From an uncultured Hungatella sp. (GTDB taxonomy: Bacteria; Bacillota; Clostridia; Lachnospirales; Lachnospiraceae): DNA of 18,561 bases. The position numbers were made by a program, and so were the translations under genes. Shown here in pieces: positions 7,584 through 13,535 of the stretch (its first letter is position 1; each line of letters starts with the position of its first letter). Where the stretch lies: assembly GCA_959018155.1 (NCBI GenBank), contig CAUEKH010000010.1, positions 1 to 18,561 of the forward strand, read 5' to 3'. A model generated the notes under the pieces. The model was not told the DNA's origin, made no database searches, and worked only from the letters and a program-made list of their open reading frames with translations.

Positions 7584-7689
7584 TCAAAGCACAGCCGTAC
7601 TATCTGGTGTGAACAGTTCCATAACATATTGCAGGTATCGCCCTCCTGCTGGCTTTCCGTATGTGACATATAAGTCCCTTTCTGTCGGA
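7584..7689 (-). pseudogene. Protein-like C-terminal fragment downstream of the HPr-like gene
   Basis: On the minus strand, just past the TAA of the HPr-like gene, another frame reads NRNPTERDLYVTYGKPAGGR and continues for about 18 residues to a TGA at 7584-7586. The composition looks like real protein and there is no start codon with a ribosome-binding site. It is shifted +1 relative to the HPr-like frame. It may be the tail of a decayed gene or a chance open frame. I do not recognise the family. Confidence 0.25.
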
Positions 7690-7935
7690 TTACGGTTGAA
7701 ACAACATCTCAATCCGGCCTTCGGCGGCTTTTTCGTCTTTTCCGTCGAATGAAAATAACAAATTCCTGTTCTGTGTTACCAGCCCTTTTTTCATCTCATC
7801 ATAGTCTTTAACATTTACCTTTGATTTGCCATAATCAATATAGATGTCGCAGTCGAAACAATTTGCTGTAGTGATTAAAACGGCTATGGGGATAGGGGTA
7901 TAGCGCTGATAAATATCTACTTGTTTCGTTCGCAT
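7690..7935 (-). CDS. HPr-like domain protein lacking the phosphorylation sites
   Basis: The 81-residue product aligns by eye to HPr phosphocarriers along its whole length: PIAVLITTANCFDCDIYIDYG matches the helix-strand after the active site, and a C-terminal EKAAEGRIEMLF matches the last helix. Where HPr has GIHARPA with phospho-His15, this protein has RYTPIPI, with Thr13 at the His position and Ile15 at Arg17. The Ser46 regulatory motif is replaced by DYDEMKK. It therefore cannot act as an ordinary PTS carrier. AAAGGAGG lies 7 nt before the ATG and there is a good promoter at 8055-8083, so it is expressed as a gene. It may be a small binding or regulatory protein. The fold assignment is a by-eye alignment and the role is unknown. 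Confidence 0.6.
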   Translation of the reverse strand: MRTKQVDIYQRYTPIPIAVLITTANCFDCDIYIDYGKSKVNVKDYDEMKKGLVTQNRNLLFSFDGKDEKAAEGRIEMLFQP

Positions 7936-8054
7936 ATCCCAGCCTCCTTTTGATGACGGCGGATTATCCGCGCGTCGAATAACAAAAACGAGATACTCTT
8001 CCAGGAAATAGTCAGGTATGACAAATATGATTGTTTGATATTAGCTATATGTTT

Positions 8055-8083
8055 ATTTTATCATATATTTCTGCACGTTACAA
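8055..8083 (-). promoter_or_regulatory. Promoter of the HPr-like gene
   Basis: On the minus strand TTGTAA (-35; plus 8078-8083) and TAAAAT (-10; plus 8055-8060) are spaced 17 bp, with an extended -10 TG. Transcription would start near 8048. Confidence 0.65.
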
Positions 8084-8186
8084 GAATAAAGTTGAAAAAT
8101 ATACAGTAAAAAGATAAAAGTTTTGTAAAGTGTTAGCCAAATTGTATATAGGTGTCGTTTATGTCACACAAACGTCCGTGAAAGTG

Positions 8187-8241
8187 AATAAAAAACAGGC
8201 CCTGGTACGTCGGAACCATTTTTCGACGTATCAGAGCCTGT
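8187..8241 (-). terminator. Intrinsic terminator of the DAHP synthase gene
   Basis: The 17-bp stem (arms 8196-8212 and 8224-8240; two imperfect pairs) has CGACGTA/TACGTCG at its tip. On the minus strand it runs straight into TTTTTTATT. It is placed immediately after the DAHP synthase stop at 8249. Confidence 0.9.
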
Positions 8242-8248
8242 CTGTATA

Positions 8249-9277
8249 TCAGACGCTTTCTGCGATTTCATAAAGAAGCCGTTCGGAATCTTCCCATCCG
8301 AGACACGGGTCCGTGATGGACTTTCCGTAACAGTGTTCTCCGACTTTCTGGCTTCCCGGCTCGATGTAACTCTCGATCATCAGGCCTTTGACCAGTCCGC
8401 GGATCTCCGGGGCGTGTTTTCTGCTGTGAAGAACTTCCTTGCAGATACGGATTTGTTCCATGTATTTCTTGCTGGAGTTGGAATGGTTCGCATCTACGAT
8501 GCAGGCCGGGTTCTTCAAATTGCGCTGGCTGTACAGTTCATAGAGCAGGAATAAATCCTCAAAATGGTAGTTGGGAATGCACTGGCCGTGTTTGTTGACC
8601 GCCCCGCGCAGGATCGTGTGGGCCAGCGGGTTGCCTTCGCTCTTCACTTCCCAGCCGCGGTACGTAAAATCGTGGGCCTGCTGTGCGGCCACAACGGAAT
8701 TGAGCATTACGGACAAGTCGCCGCTGGTCGGGTTCTTCATACCTACTGCCACATCACAGCCGCTGGCGGTCAGACGGTGCTGCTGGTTCTCCACAGAGCG
8801 GGCGCCGATGGCCACGTAGGACATGATATCATCGAGGTACGACATATTTTCAGGATAAAGCATCTCGTCCGCGGTGGAAAGGCCGGATTCCGCAAAGACA
8901 CGCATGTGCATCTTGCGGATCGCGATCAGTCCCTCGTGCATATCCGGTTTCTTCTCCGGGTCGGGCTGATGGAGCATTCCCTTGTATCCCTCGCCGGTGG
9001 TACGCGGCTTGTTGGTGTAGACGCGGGGGATGATGAGGAGACGGTCCGCTGTCTTTTCCTGTACCTTAATCAGACGGCTGACGTAATCGCACACAGAATC
9101 CTCGTTATCAGCAGAACAGGGGCCGATGATGACAAGAAATTTATCGCTTTTGCCTGTCAGGACATCGCTGACAGCCTGGTCTCTGACAACCTTTAAAGCT
9201 TTTAACTCCTCCGGAAGCGGAAAACTCGCTTTGATTTCTTCCGGACTTGGAAGGTTACTTACATATTGAAATCCCAT
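8249..9277 (-). CDS. 3-deoxy-7-phosphoheptulonate (DAHP) synthase, class I AroF/G/H type
   Basis: The 342-residue product condenses phosphoenolpyruvate and erythrose-4-phosphate, the first step of the shikimate pathway. Class I motifs are all present: IGPCSADNED with metal-ligand Cys54, KPRTTGEGYKG, ADEMLYP, GARSVENQQHR, VGMKNPTSGD, DANHSNSSKK and IESYIEPGSQ. Length and residues match the E. coli AroF/AroG/AroH enzymes, which are feedback-inhibited by an aromatic amino acid; which one applies here cannot be read. The ATG at 9277 has AGGAGG at good spacing; the open frame extends to 9688 but that part overlaps promoter DNA and the divergent gene. It is monocistronic, with its own promoter and terminator. 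I leave the symbol blank because the isozyme is not resolvable. Confidence 0.95.
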   Translation of the reverse strand: MGFQYVSNLPSPEEIKASFPLPEELKALKVVRDQAVSDVLTGKSDKFLVIIGPCSADNEDSVCDYVSRLIKVQEKTADRLLIIPRVYTNKPRTTGEGYKGMLHQPDPEKKPDMHEGLIAIRKMHMRVFAESGLSTADEMLYPENMSYLDDIMSYVAIGARSVENQQHRLTASGCDVAVGMKNPTSGDLSVMLNSVVAAQQAHDFTYRGWEVKSEGNPLAHTILRGAVNKHGQCIPNYHFEDLFLLYELYSQRNLKNPACIVDANHSNSSKKYMEQIRICKEVLHSRKHAPEIRGLVKGLMIESYIEPGSQKVGEHCYGKSITDPCLGWEDSERLLYEIAESV

Positions 9278-9316
9278 GGTATTCCTCCTGTGAAAATCTT
9301 CTCTTTTGCTGCTGAA

Positions 9317-9346
9317 ATTATATAACAGAATCGTGGAAAAATCCAG
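9317..9346 (-). promoter_or_regulatory. Promoter of the DAHP synthase gene
   Basis: A perfect TATAAT (plus 9317-9322) lies about 35 nt upstream of the DAHP synthase ATG. The -35 region at about 17-18 bp is weak. The leader is too short for a T-box or similar riboswitch. Confidence 0.45.
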
Positions 9347-9435
9347 CCCCGAGTAAAATTTTGGGAAATGTGCGGTAAGTGAGTGTTCCTTTTTACCATA
9401 AAATAGTGTATGATTGTAGAGAAGACAGAAAATGT

Positions 9436-9454
9436 TTCTGCCGCGGCGGCAGAA
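9436..9454. repeat. Perfect GC-rich palindrome in the divergent promoter region
   Basis: TTCTGCCGC-G-GCGGCAGAA is an exact 9-1-9 inverted repeat. It lies about 20 bp after a TATGAT (9409-9414) that could be the -10 of the plus-strand gene, and 45 bp before that gene's start. It could be a repressor operator or a leader hairpin. Confidence 0.45.
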
Positions 9455-9499
9455 TTGCGCGTAACGTGAATCAGAATGAAAAGGATTGGTGGACAGCTC

Positions 9500-9790
9500 A
9501 TGGAGAGATTCTGGACCTGGGGAGGCAAATACATTGGAATTAGACAGCGGGATTATCTTGTGGCCTGCGACGGCACGATTATCGGCAAATTCTACGGCAG
9601 GGAGATCTATGACCAGGCCGGGGATTACATCGGTGAACTGGGAAAGAACAACCGGCTGATTAAGAACAGGACGAAGGAGATGTTCCACCGCCCGGCCTTC
9701 AGCGAGGGGATCAGAGGGACGATCTCAGCGCCTTTGAGGGACTGCGCGCCGTATCCCCTCCTTTATGGATTTGAGGATTTTTTGTGTTAA
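9500..9790 (+). CDS. Small repeat protein, possibly 4-fold beta-flower type
   Basis: This 96-residue product has no signal peptide or membrane segment. Its first 60 residues contain at least three short repeats with a strand-turn pattern: TWGGKYIGI, CDGTIIGKFYG and QAGDYIGELGKNNRLI, each with a D/G turn followed by a hydrophobic strand. That pattern resembles 4-fold beta-flower domain proteins, which are small, of unknown function and found in gut bacteria. The remaining residues hold an FHRPAF segment and a less ordered tail. I use the ATG at 9500 (with GGTGG about 7 nt upstream); an in-frame ATG at 9476 has no ribosome-binding site. The gene is alone, divergent from DAHP synthase, and ends before a terminator-like hairpin. 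The fold call is tentative. Confidence 0.55.
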   Translation: MERFWTWGGKYIGIRQRDYLVACDGTIIGKFYGREIYDQAGDYIGELGKNNRLIKNRTKEMFHRPAFSEGIRGTISAPLRDCAPYPLLYGFEDFLC

Positions 9791-9797
9791 ATTTATG

Positions 9798-9862
9798 TCA
9801 GAAATATGTCTTAAATATGAACAGAAACATCAGATTTCAAACATTCCAGTGTCAGATATTGC
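9798..9862 (+). promoter_or_regulatory. TCAGA-type direct repeats upstream of the importer promoter
   Basis: Three copies of TCAGA with an A/T-rich tail occur at 9798, 9830 and 9852, plus a related ACAGAAACAT at 9821. Spacings are 32, 22, 23 and 31 bp, near multiples of a helical turn. The last copy ends just before the -35 at 9864, around -47 to -37, the usual place for an AraC-family activator. The regulator at 15347-16966 is the obvious candidate. This is a pattern, not a proven site. Confidence 0.4.
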
Positions 9863-9884
9863 ATTTACACCGGGATGTTTTTTT
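9839..9884 (+). terminator. Terminator-like hairpin overlapping the importer promoter
   Basis: Arms AAACATTCCAGTGT (9839-9852) and ACACCGGGATGTTT (9867-9880) pair at 12 positions plus one wobble, with one mismatch, around a 14-nt loop. TTTT follows immediately. It is placed to end the 9500-9790 gene. The same bases hold the -35 of the downstream promoter, so the inverted repeat could instead be part of an operator. Confidence 0.55.
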
Positions 9885-9892
9885 CGTACAAT
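9864..9892 (+). promoter_or_regulatory. Near-consensus promoter of the ABC importer operon
   Basis: TTTACA (9864-9869) and TACAAT (9887-9892) each match consensus in five of six bases and are 17 bp apart. Transcription would start near 9899, giving a leader of about 40 nt before the solute-binding protein gene. Confidence 0.7.
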
Positions 9893-9939
9893 AAGGCCAT
9901 AACAAAACAACGCAAAATTAATATTGGGAGGTAAGAAAT

Positions 9940-11406
9940 ATGAAGTTAAGAAGATTTACCAGCGTTATGATGGCCGCCGTACTGGCTGCAGGAACACTGG
10001 CTGGCTGCTCCGGCGGTGGCGGGGATGCAACAACTGCCGCAAAGAGTGACGCGACAACAGCAGCGGCTCAGACAGAGGCAAAGGCAGAGGAAAAGAGCAC
10101 AGAGGCGCCGGCTGCCGACGGAGAGAAGACCGTAATCAGAATCTGGTCCAAGGACCGTCACGATGCTACATACGTACAGCAGAAGGTTGACGAGTACAAT
10201 GCCAACAACACCGATAACATTCAGATTGACTACCAGCTTTACACCGACAACTACGTTCAGGCTGTCGATATGGCAATCCAGAGCGACGAACTTCCTGACA
10301 TTCTGGTACAGCAGGATGAGATGTTTGAAAAGTATGTAAACCAGGGCCAGTGGGCAGATTTATACCAGTTTATGGATGATGATATGAAAGAGTACTTCAA
10401 GGATGTTATCATGCCAGGTTACAATGAACTGGATGGAAAACTGTACTTCATCAATACCTGTGGTACAACCTGCCGTCTCTTCTATAATAAAGAAATCTTT
10501 GAGCGCGTAGGAATCCAGAATCCTCCGGAAACTCTGGAAGAAGTAGTAGAAGACGCAAAGTTAATCACTTCCCAGTTATCCGGCGAAGGAATCTACGGAT
10601 TTGCTGAGAACATGAAGAGCGCCAGCTCAGGACTTCAGCGTTCCATGTGCATCGGCCTTGAGCGCGAGACAGGCCTTGTACGCGGATACGATTTCGCAAA
10701 GGGCGAATATGATTTCACTCCATGGGCTGATACACTGAAATTATGGACCGAGTTATTATCTGATGAGTGTGCGTTCCCGGGCTGTGAGTCCCTCGATATC
10801 GACCCGTTAAGAACTCAGTTCGCAGCAGGTAAGATTGGTATGTACATGTCCTACAGCCATGCAGAGCCAGGCGTTTACGCAAACCAGTTCCCGATGGATA
10901 CAGAAAAATGGGATTGCTGCCCGATTCCGACCGTAGGCGGTAAGGCAACAGGCAAACAGTATTTCTCTGGTACAAGCGGATACGTATTAAACGCAAAGAG
11001 CCCGAACTTAGAGAAGGCATTTAAGGTATACAAAGATGTATTTGCAAATGAGGATTATCTGGTAGGCTACTATGAAGGCGGTTTCGGTGTCAGCATTATC
11101 CCGAGTGTTATCGCCAAGGCAAAACCAAGTGCAGATTTCCAGAACAAGAAATGGCTGTTAATCAGCGATATCGACGCTCTTTTACCGAAGCCTCCGCACA
11201 ACGCGTTTGCAGCCGGCATGATTGTAGAAGGCGAAGATATTTACAAGACGTGTGAGTCCATCTACTACGGCGGCGCTGATATTGACTCTACCTTAAAAGA
11301 TTTAACAGAGCGTTACAATAAGGCATATCAGGATGCGATTGCCAACGGTACGGGCCATGAAGTAAAGATTGAAAATTACGATCCGATGAATCCGACCTTG
11401 CAGTAA
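9940..11406 (+). CDS. Extracellular solute-binding lipoprotein of a carbohydrate ABC importer
   Basis: The 488-residue product has a lipoprotein signal peptide with lipobox LAGC and lipidated Cys23. An Ala/Thr/Glu-rich linker (about 24-61) and a family 1 sugar-binding-protein domain follow, starting KTVIRIWSKDRHDATYVQQK and including SDELPDILVQQDEMFEKYV. Similar proteins bind oligosaccharides outside the membrane and deliver them to MalF/MalG-like permeases, which are the next two genes. GGGAGG precedes the ATG by 7 nt. The gene uses many TTA leucine codons, unlike the CTG-rich regulators downstream. The ligand is not readable, but the downstream lyase suggests an uronic-acid-containing oligosaccharide. 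Confidence 0.93.
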   Translation: MKLRRFTSVMMAAVLAAGTLAGCSGGGGDATTAAKSDATTAAAQTEAKAEEKSTEAPAADGEKTVIRIWSKDRHDATYVQQKVDEYNANNTDNIQIDYQLYTDNYVQAVDMAIQSDELPDILVQQDEMFEKYVNQGQWADLYQFMDDDMKEYFKDVIMPGYNELDGKLYFINTCGTTCRLFYNKEIFERVGIQNPPETLEEVVEDAKLITSQLSGEGIYGFAENMKSASSGLQRSMCIGLERETGLVRGYDFAKGEYDFTPWADTLKLWTELLSDECAFPGCESLDIDPLRTQFAAGKIGMYMSYSHAEPGVYANQFPMDTEKWDCCPIPTVGGKATGKQYFSGTSGYVLNAKSPNLEKAFKVYKDVFANEDYLVGYYEGGFGVSIIPSVIAKAKPSADFQNKKWLLISDIDALLPKPPHNAFAAGMIVEGEDIYKTCESIYYGGADIDSTLKDLTERYNKAYQDAIANGTGHEVKIENYDPMNPTLQ

Positions 11407-11415
11407 AGGCGGCGG

Positions 11416-11453
11416 AAAGAGGGGTGCGGATAAGTCGCAGCCCTCTTTCTTTT
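11416..11453 (+). terminator. Attenuator-like hairpin between the binding protein and permease genes
   Basis: Thirteen-nt arms (11416-11428 and 11436-11448) pair with one mismatch around a 7-nt loop, followed by CTTTT. The gap between the genes is about 98 nt. Such hairpins typically cause partial termination or stabilise the upstream message, giving more binding protein than permease. No separate promoter was seen for the permease. Confidence 0.65.
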
Positions 11454-11504
11454 AAGATGGCAGGCGGTGTGCCGCTTATCACATCAGAAAGGAGTACGCA
11501 TAGT

Positions 11505-12443
11505 ATGAAAAATTGGAAGAATATGAATGGGCCACAGCGGAAAAAGGTGCTGAAAGGAAATTTACAGGCGTATTCATTTATGCTGCCGAACCTGATTCTG
11601 TTCATAGCCTGTTCCTTATATCCGGTGGTGTGGACGCTGAAGTATGTGTTCTACCAGTACGGAGGCTATGGAACCGGGACACCGCGGTTTGTCGGGCTGG
11701 CAAACCTTGCGAGGGTGTTCCGCGATAAAGTTTACTGGGAGAGTGTGCTTCACACATTTACCTATGGTTTTGGTAAAGTATTATTTATCATACCGATCGC
11801 ATTTTTCCTCGCATTCCTGTTAAATCAGCAGAAGCGCGGAAATGGCGTGGCACAGAGTATCATGTTCCTGCCGACCATCATGAGTTCCGCGGTCATGGGA
11901 CTTGTATTTTACTTATTATTCAATGCCTACAACGGCGAGGTAAATAAGTATTTAATGGAAGTTGGCTTAATCAGCCGCCCGATCAACTGGCTTGGCAAAG
12001 ACAATGCCATGAAGACCTTAATTATCACGGCTGTCTGGGGCGGCGTCGGCAACTACATGGTTTATTTTATCGCGGGAATTCAGCAGGTGTCGGAGGATGC
12101 CATTGAGAGCGCCAGAATTGACGGCGCGGGACGGCTTCAGACCATCTGGTACATCATTCTCCCGATGCTTGGGCCGATTCTTAAAATTATCATGATGCTT
12201 GCCATCACGTCCGCATTTAACGATATCACCAATGTCATGGTCCTGACAGAAGGCGGACCGACCAACGCGACCATGGTAATGTCCTTATACGGATACCGCT
12301 ACTTCTTCCCGATTTCCGCGGCAGAGGCCACAGTACCTCAGTATGGATACGGCGCCGCGGTCAGCGTAATCTCCGCTGTGATTGCGGGCGCGGTTACGGT
12401 ACTCTATCTGAAACTGTCAAAGAAACTGGACGATATTTATTAA
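11505..12443 (+). CDS. ABC sugar transporter permease, MalF-like
   Basis: This 312-residue integral membrane protein has about six membrane segments and the ABC permease signature loop at residues 201-220 (ESARIDGAGRLQTIWYIILP), where the ATPase docks. N-terminal KNLQ-type leader residues are followed by the first membrane segment near residues 23-45. AAAGGAG lies about 10 nt before the ATG at 11505; an in-frame region back to 11424 overlaps the attenuator hairpin and was rejected. It pairs with the next gene to form the membrane channel of the importer. Confidence 0.93.
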   Translation: MKNWKNMNGPQRKKVLKGNLQAYSFMLPNLILFIACSLYPVVWTLKYVFYQYGGYGTGTPRFVGLANLARVFRDKVYWESVLHTFTYGFGKVLFIIPIAFFLAFLLNQQKRGNGVAQSIMFLPTIMSSAVMGLVFYLLFNAYNGEVNKYLMEVGLISRPINWLGKDNAMKTLIITAVWGGVGNYMVYFIAGIQQVSEDAIESARIDGAGRLQTIWYIILPMLGPILKIIMMLAITSAFNDITNVMVLTEGGPTNATMVMSLYGYRYFFPISAAEATVPQYGYGAAVSVISAVIAGAVTVLYLKLSKKLDDIY

Positions 12444-12455
12444 GGAGGCGGCGAA

Positions 12456-13340
12456 ATGGCGAAGGAAGCTGTGAAAGAAATAAAAATGAATAAAAAGCAT
12501 TTCTCCGGTGCTGCCTGGGCCGCGCTCATAGGTAAATGGGTATTTCTGGCCGTTATGATAGTGTTCACCCTGTATCCGGTCATCTACACGGTACTCGGTT
12601 CATTTAAGACGAATGCGGAACTGACCCAGGGAGGCGGATTCTTCCCGGCGGTATGGCATTTTGAGAATTACTACCAGGCCTTTGTTCAGGCAGATTTTAC
12701 GAAATATACCATGAACAGTGTGATTGTCAGTGTGTCGGTGACACTCCTTGCAGTCATAACGTGTTCCCTGGCCGGTTTTATTCTTGCAAGAAGAAACTTT
12801 GTGGGTAAGAAAATCCTTCTGGCCCTCTACATGTCCATGATGTTCGTATCTCTGGGTTCCGTTACCCTGTACCCAATCTACGAATTACTGCGCGCATTAA
12901 AGATTAACAAGACTATTTTCGCCCTTGTAGTGGCTTTGACCGGCGGCCAGGCGACAAATGTATTCCTGGTCATGGGCTTTACACAGGGAATTCCAAAGGA
13001 ATTGGACGAGGCGGCCATTATCGACGGCTGCAGTTTATACGGCGTCTATTCCCGCATCATTCTTCCACTGAGCAAGCCGATCTTAGCGGTCGTAGCGCTG
13101 TTCTCATTCCGAAACGCATGGAATGATTACGTAACGAGTTTAATCATGACAATCGCAAGTCCAAAACTTCAGACTCTGACCGTGGCCGTAGTACAGCTTA
13201 AGTACTCCGTAAACGCAGCCGCCGAATGGCACATCATGCTGGCCGGCGCATCGATCGCGATCATTCCGATTCTGATAGTATACTTACTGGCAAACAAACA
13301 GTTTATCGCCGGATTAACGGCCGGAGCTGTGAAAGGTTAG
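12456..13340 (+). CDS. ABC sugar transporter permease, MalG-like
   Basis: The 294-residue protein has about six membrane segments and the EAA loop at about 182-208 (ELDEAAIIDGCSLYGVYSRI, then ILPLSKP). It is the second channel subunit. AAGGAGG sits between the stop of the previous gene and this ATG, with 12 bp between the two genes. No ATP-binding subunit follows, so the importer likely uses a shared MsmK-type ATPase encoded elsewhere. A hairpin terminator follows. Confidence 0.93.
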   Translation: MAKEAVKEIKMNKKHFSGAAWAALIGKWVFLAVMIVFTLYPVIYTVLGSFKTNAELTQGGGFFPAVWHFENYYQAFVQADFTKYTMNSVIVSVSVTLLAVITCSLAGFILARRNFVGKKILLALYMSMMFVSLGSVTLYPIYELLRALKINKTIFALVVALTGGQATNVFLVMGFTQGIPKELDEAAIIDGCSLYGVYSRIILPLSKPILAVVALFSFRNAWNDYVTSLIMTIASPKLQTLTVAVVQLKYSVNAAAEWHIMLAGASIAIIPILIVYLLANKQFIAGLTAGAVKG

Positions 13341-13346
13341 GTATGA

Positions 13347-13403
13347 GGAAACCACGAGCCGTCCGGGAAGCAGCCGGAGCAGCCCGTGGTTTCCCGTCCT
13401 TTT
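13347..13403 (+). terminator. Intrinsic terminator after the importer operon
   Basis: GGAAACCACG (13347-13356) pairs exactly with CGTGGTTTCC (13385-13394), with further CCGG/CCGG pairing inside the loop. CGTCCTTTT follows. It separates the importer genes from the sensor kinase. Confidence 0.75.
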
Positions 13404-13499
13404 ACGAAAAGCGGCGGCAGCCTTCTGTTTCACTGTTCCACATAAGAAATGCGGGGAGGGAAAAGAAAAAGATAGTTTTCGCAAAGGTACTCGATATGG

Positions 13500-13505
13500 T
13501 ATACT
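13500..13505 (+). promoter_or_regulatory. Candidate -10 of the sensor kinase gene
   Basis: TATACT preceded by TGG (extended -10) lies about 30 bp before the kinase ATG. No good -35 is present at 17 bp. The position supports an independent promoter for the kinase/regulator pair. Confidence 0.4.
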
Positions 13506-13535
13506 ACAGGCAGCAGAAGAAAATGGAGGGGTCCG

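Larger units (their letters stand above)
7936..8248. other. AT-rich intergenic region between the HPr-like and DAHP synthase genes
   Basis: This stretch of about 310 bp holds, from right to left on the minus strand, the DAHP synthase terminator (8187-8241), the HPr-like promoter (8055-8083), and a leader of about 110 nt with a small hairpin (7954-7976, GACGGCGGA/TCCGCGCGTC, one bulge) directly upstream of the ribosome-binding site. The hairpin could affect translation initiation. No open frame of interest and no riboswitch class was recognised. Confidence 0.55.

Noticed and set aside
8114..8241. Possible small plus-strand RNA starting near 8155 (TTGTAA with TATATA at 16 bp) and ending at the DAHP synthase hairpin
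   Set aside because: The promoter match is weak and the hairpin's T-run belongs to the other strand.
8564..9196. 210-codon plus-strand open frame inside the DAHP synthase gene
   Set aside because: It is the reverse complement of a clearly functional enzyme and has no start signal of its own.
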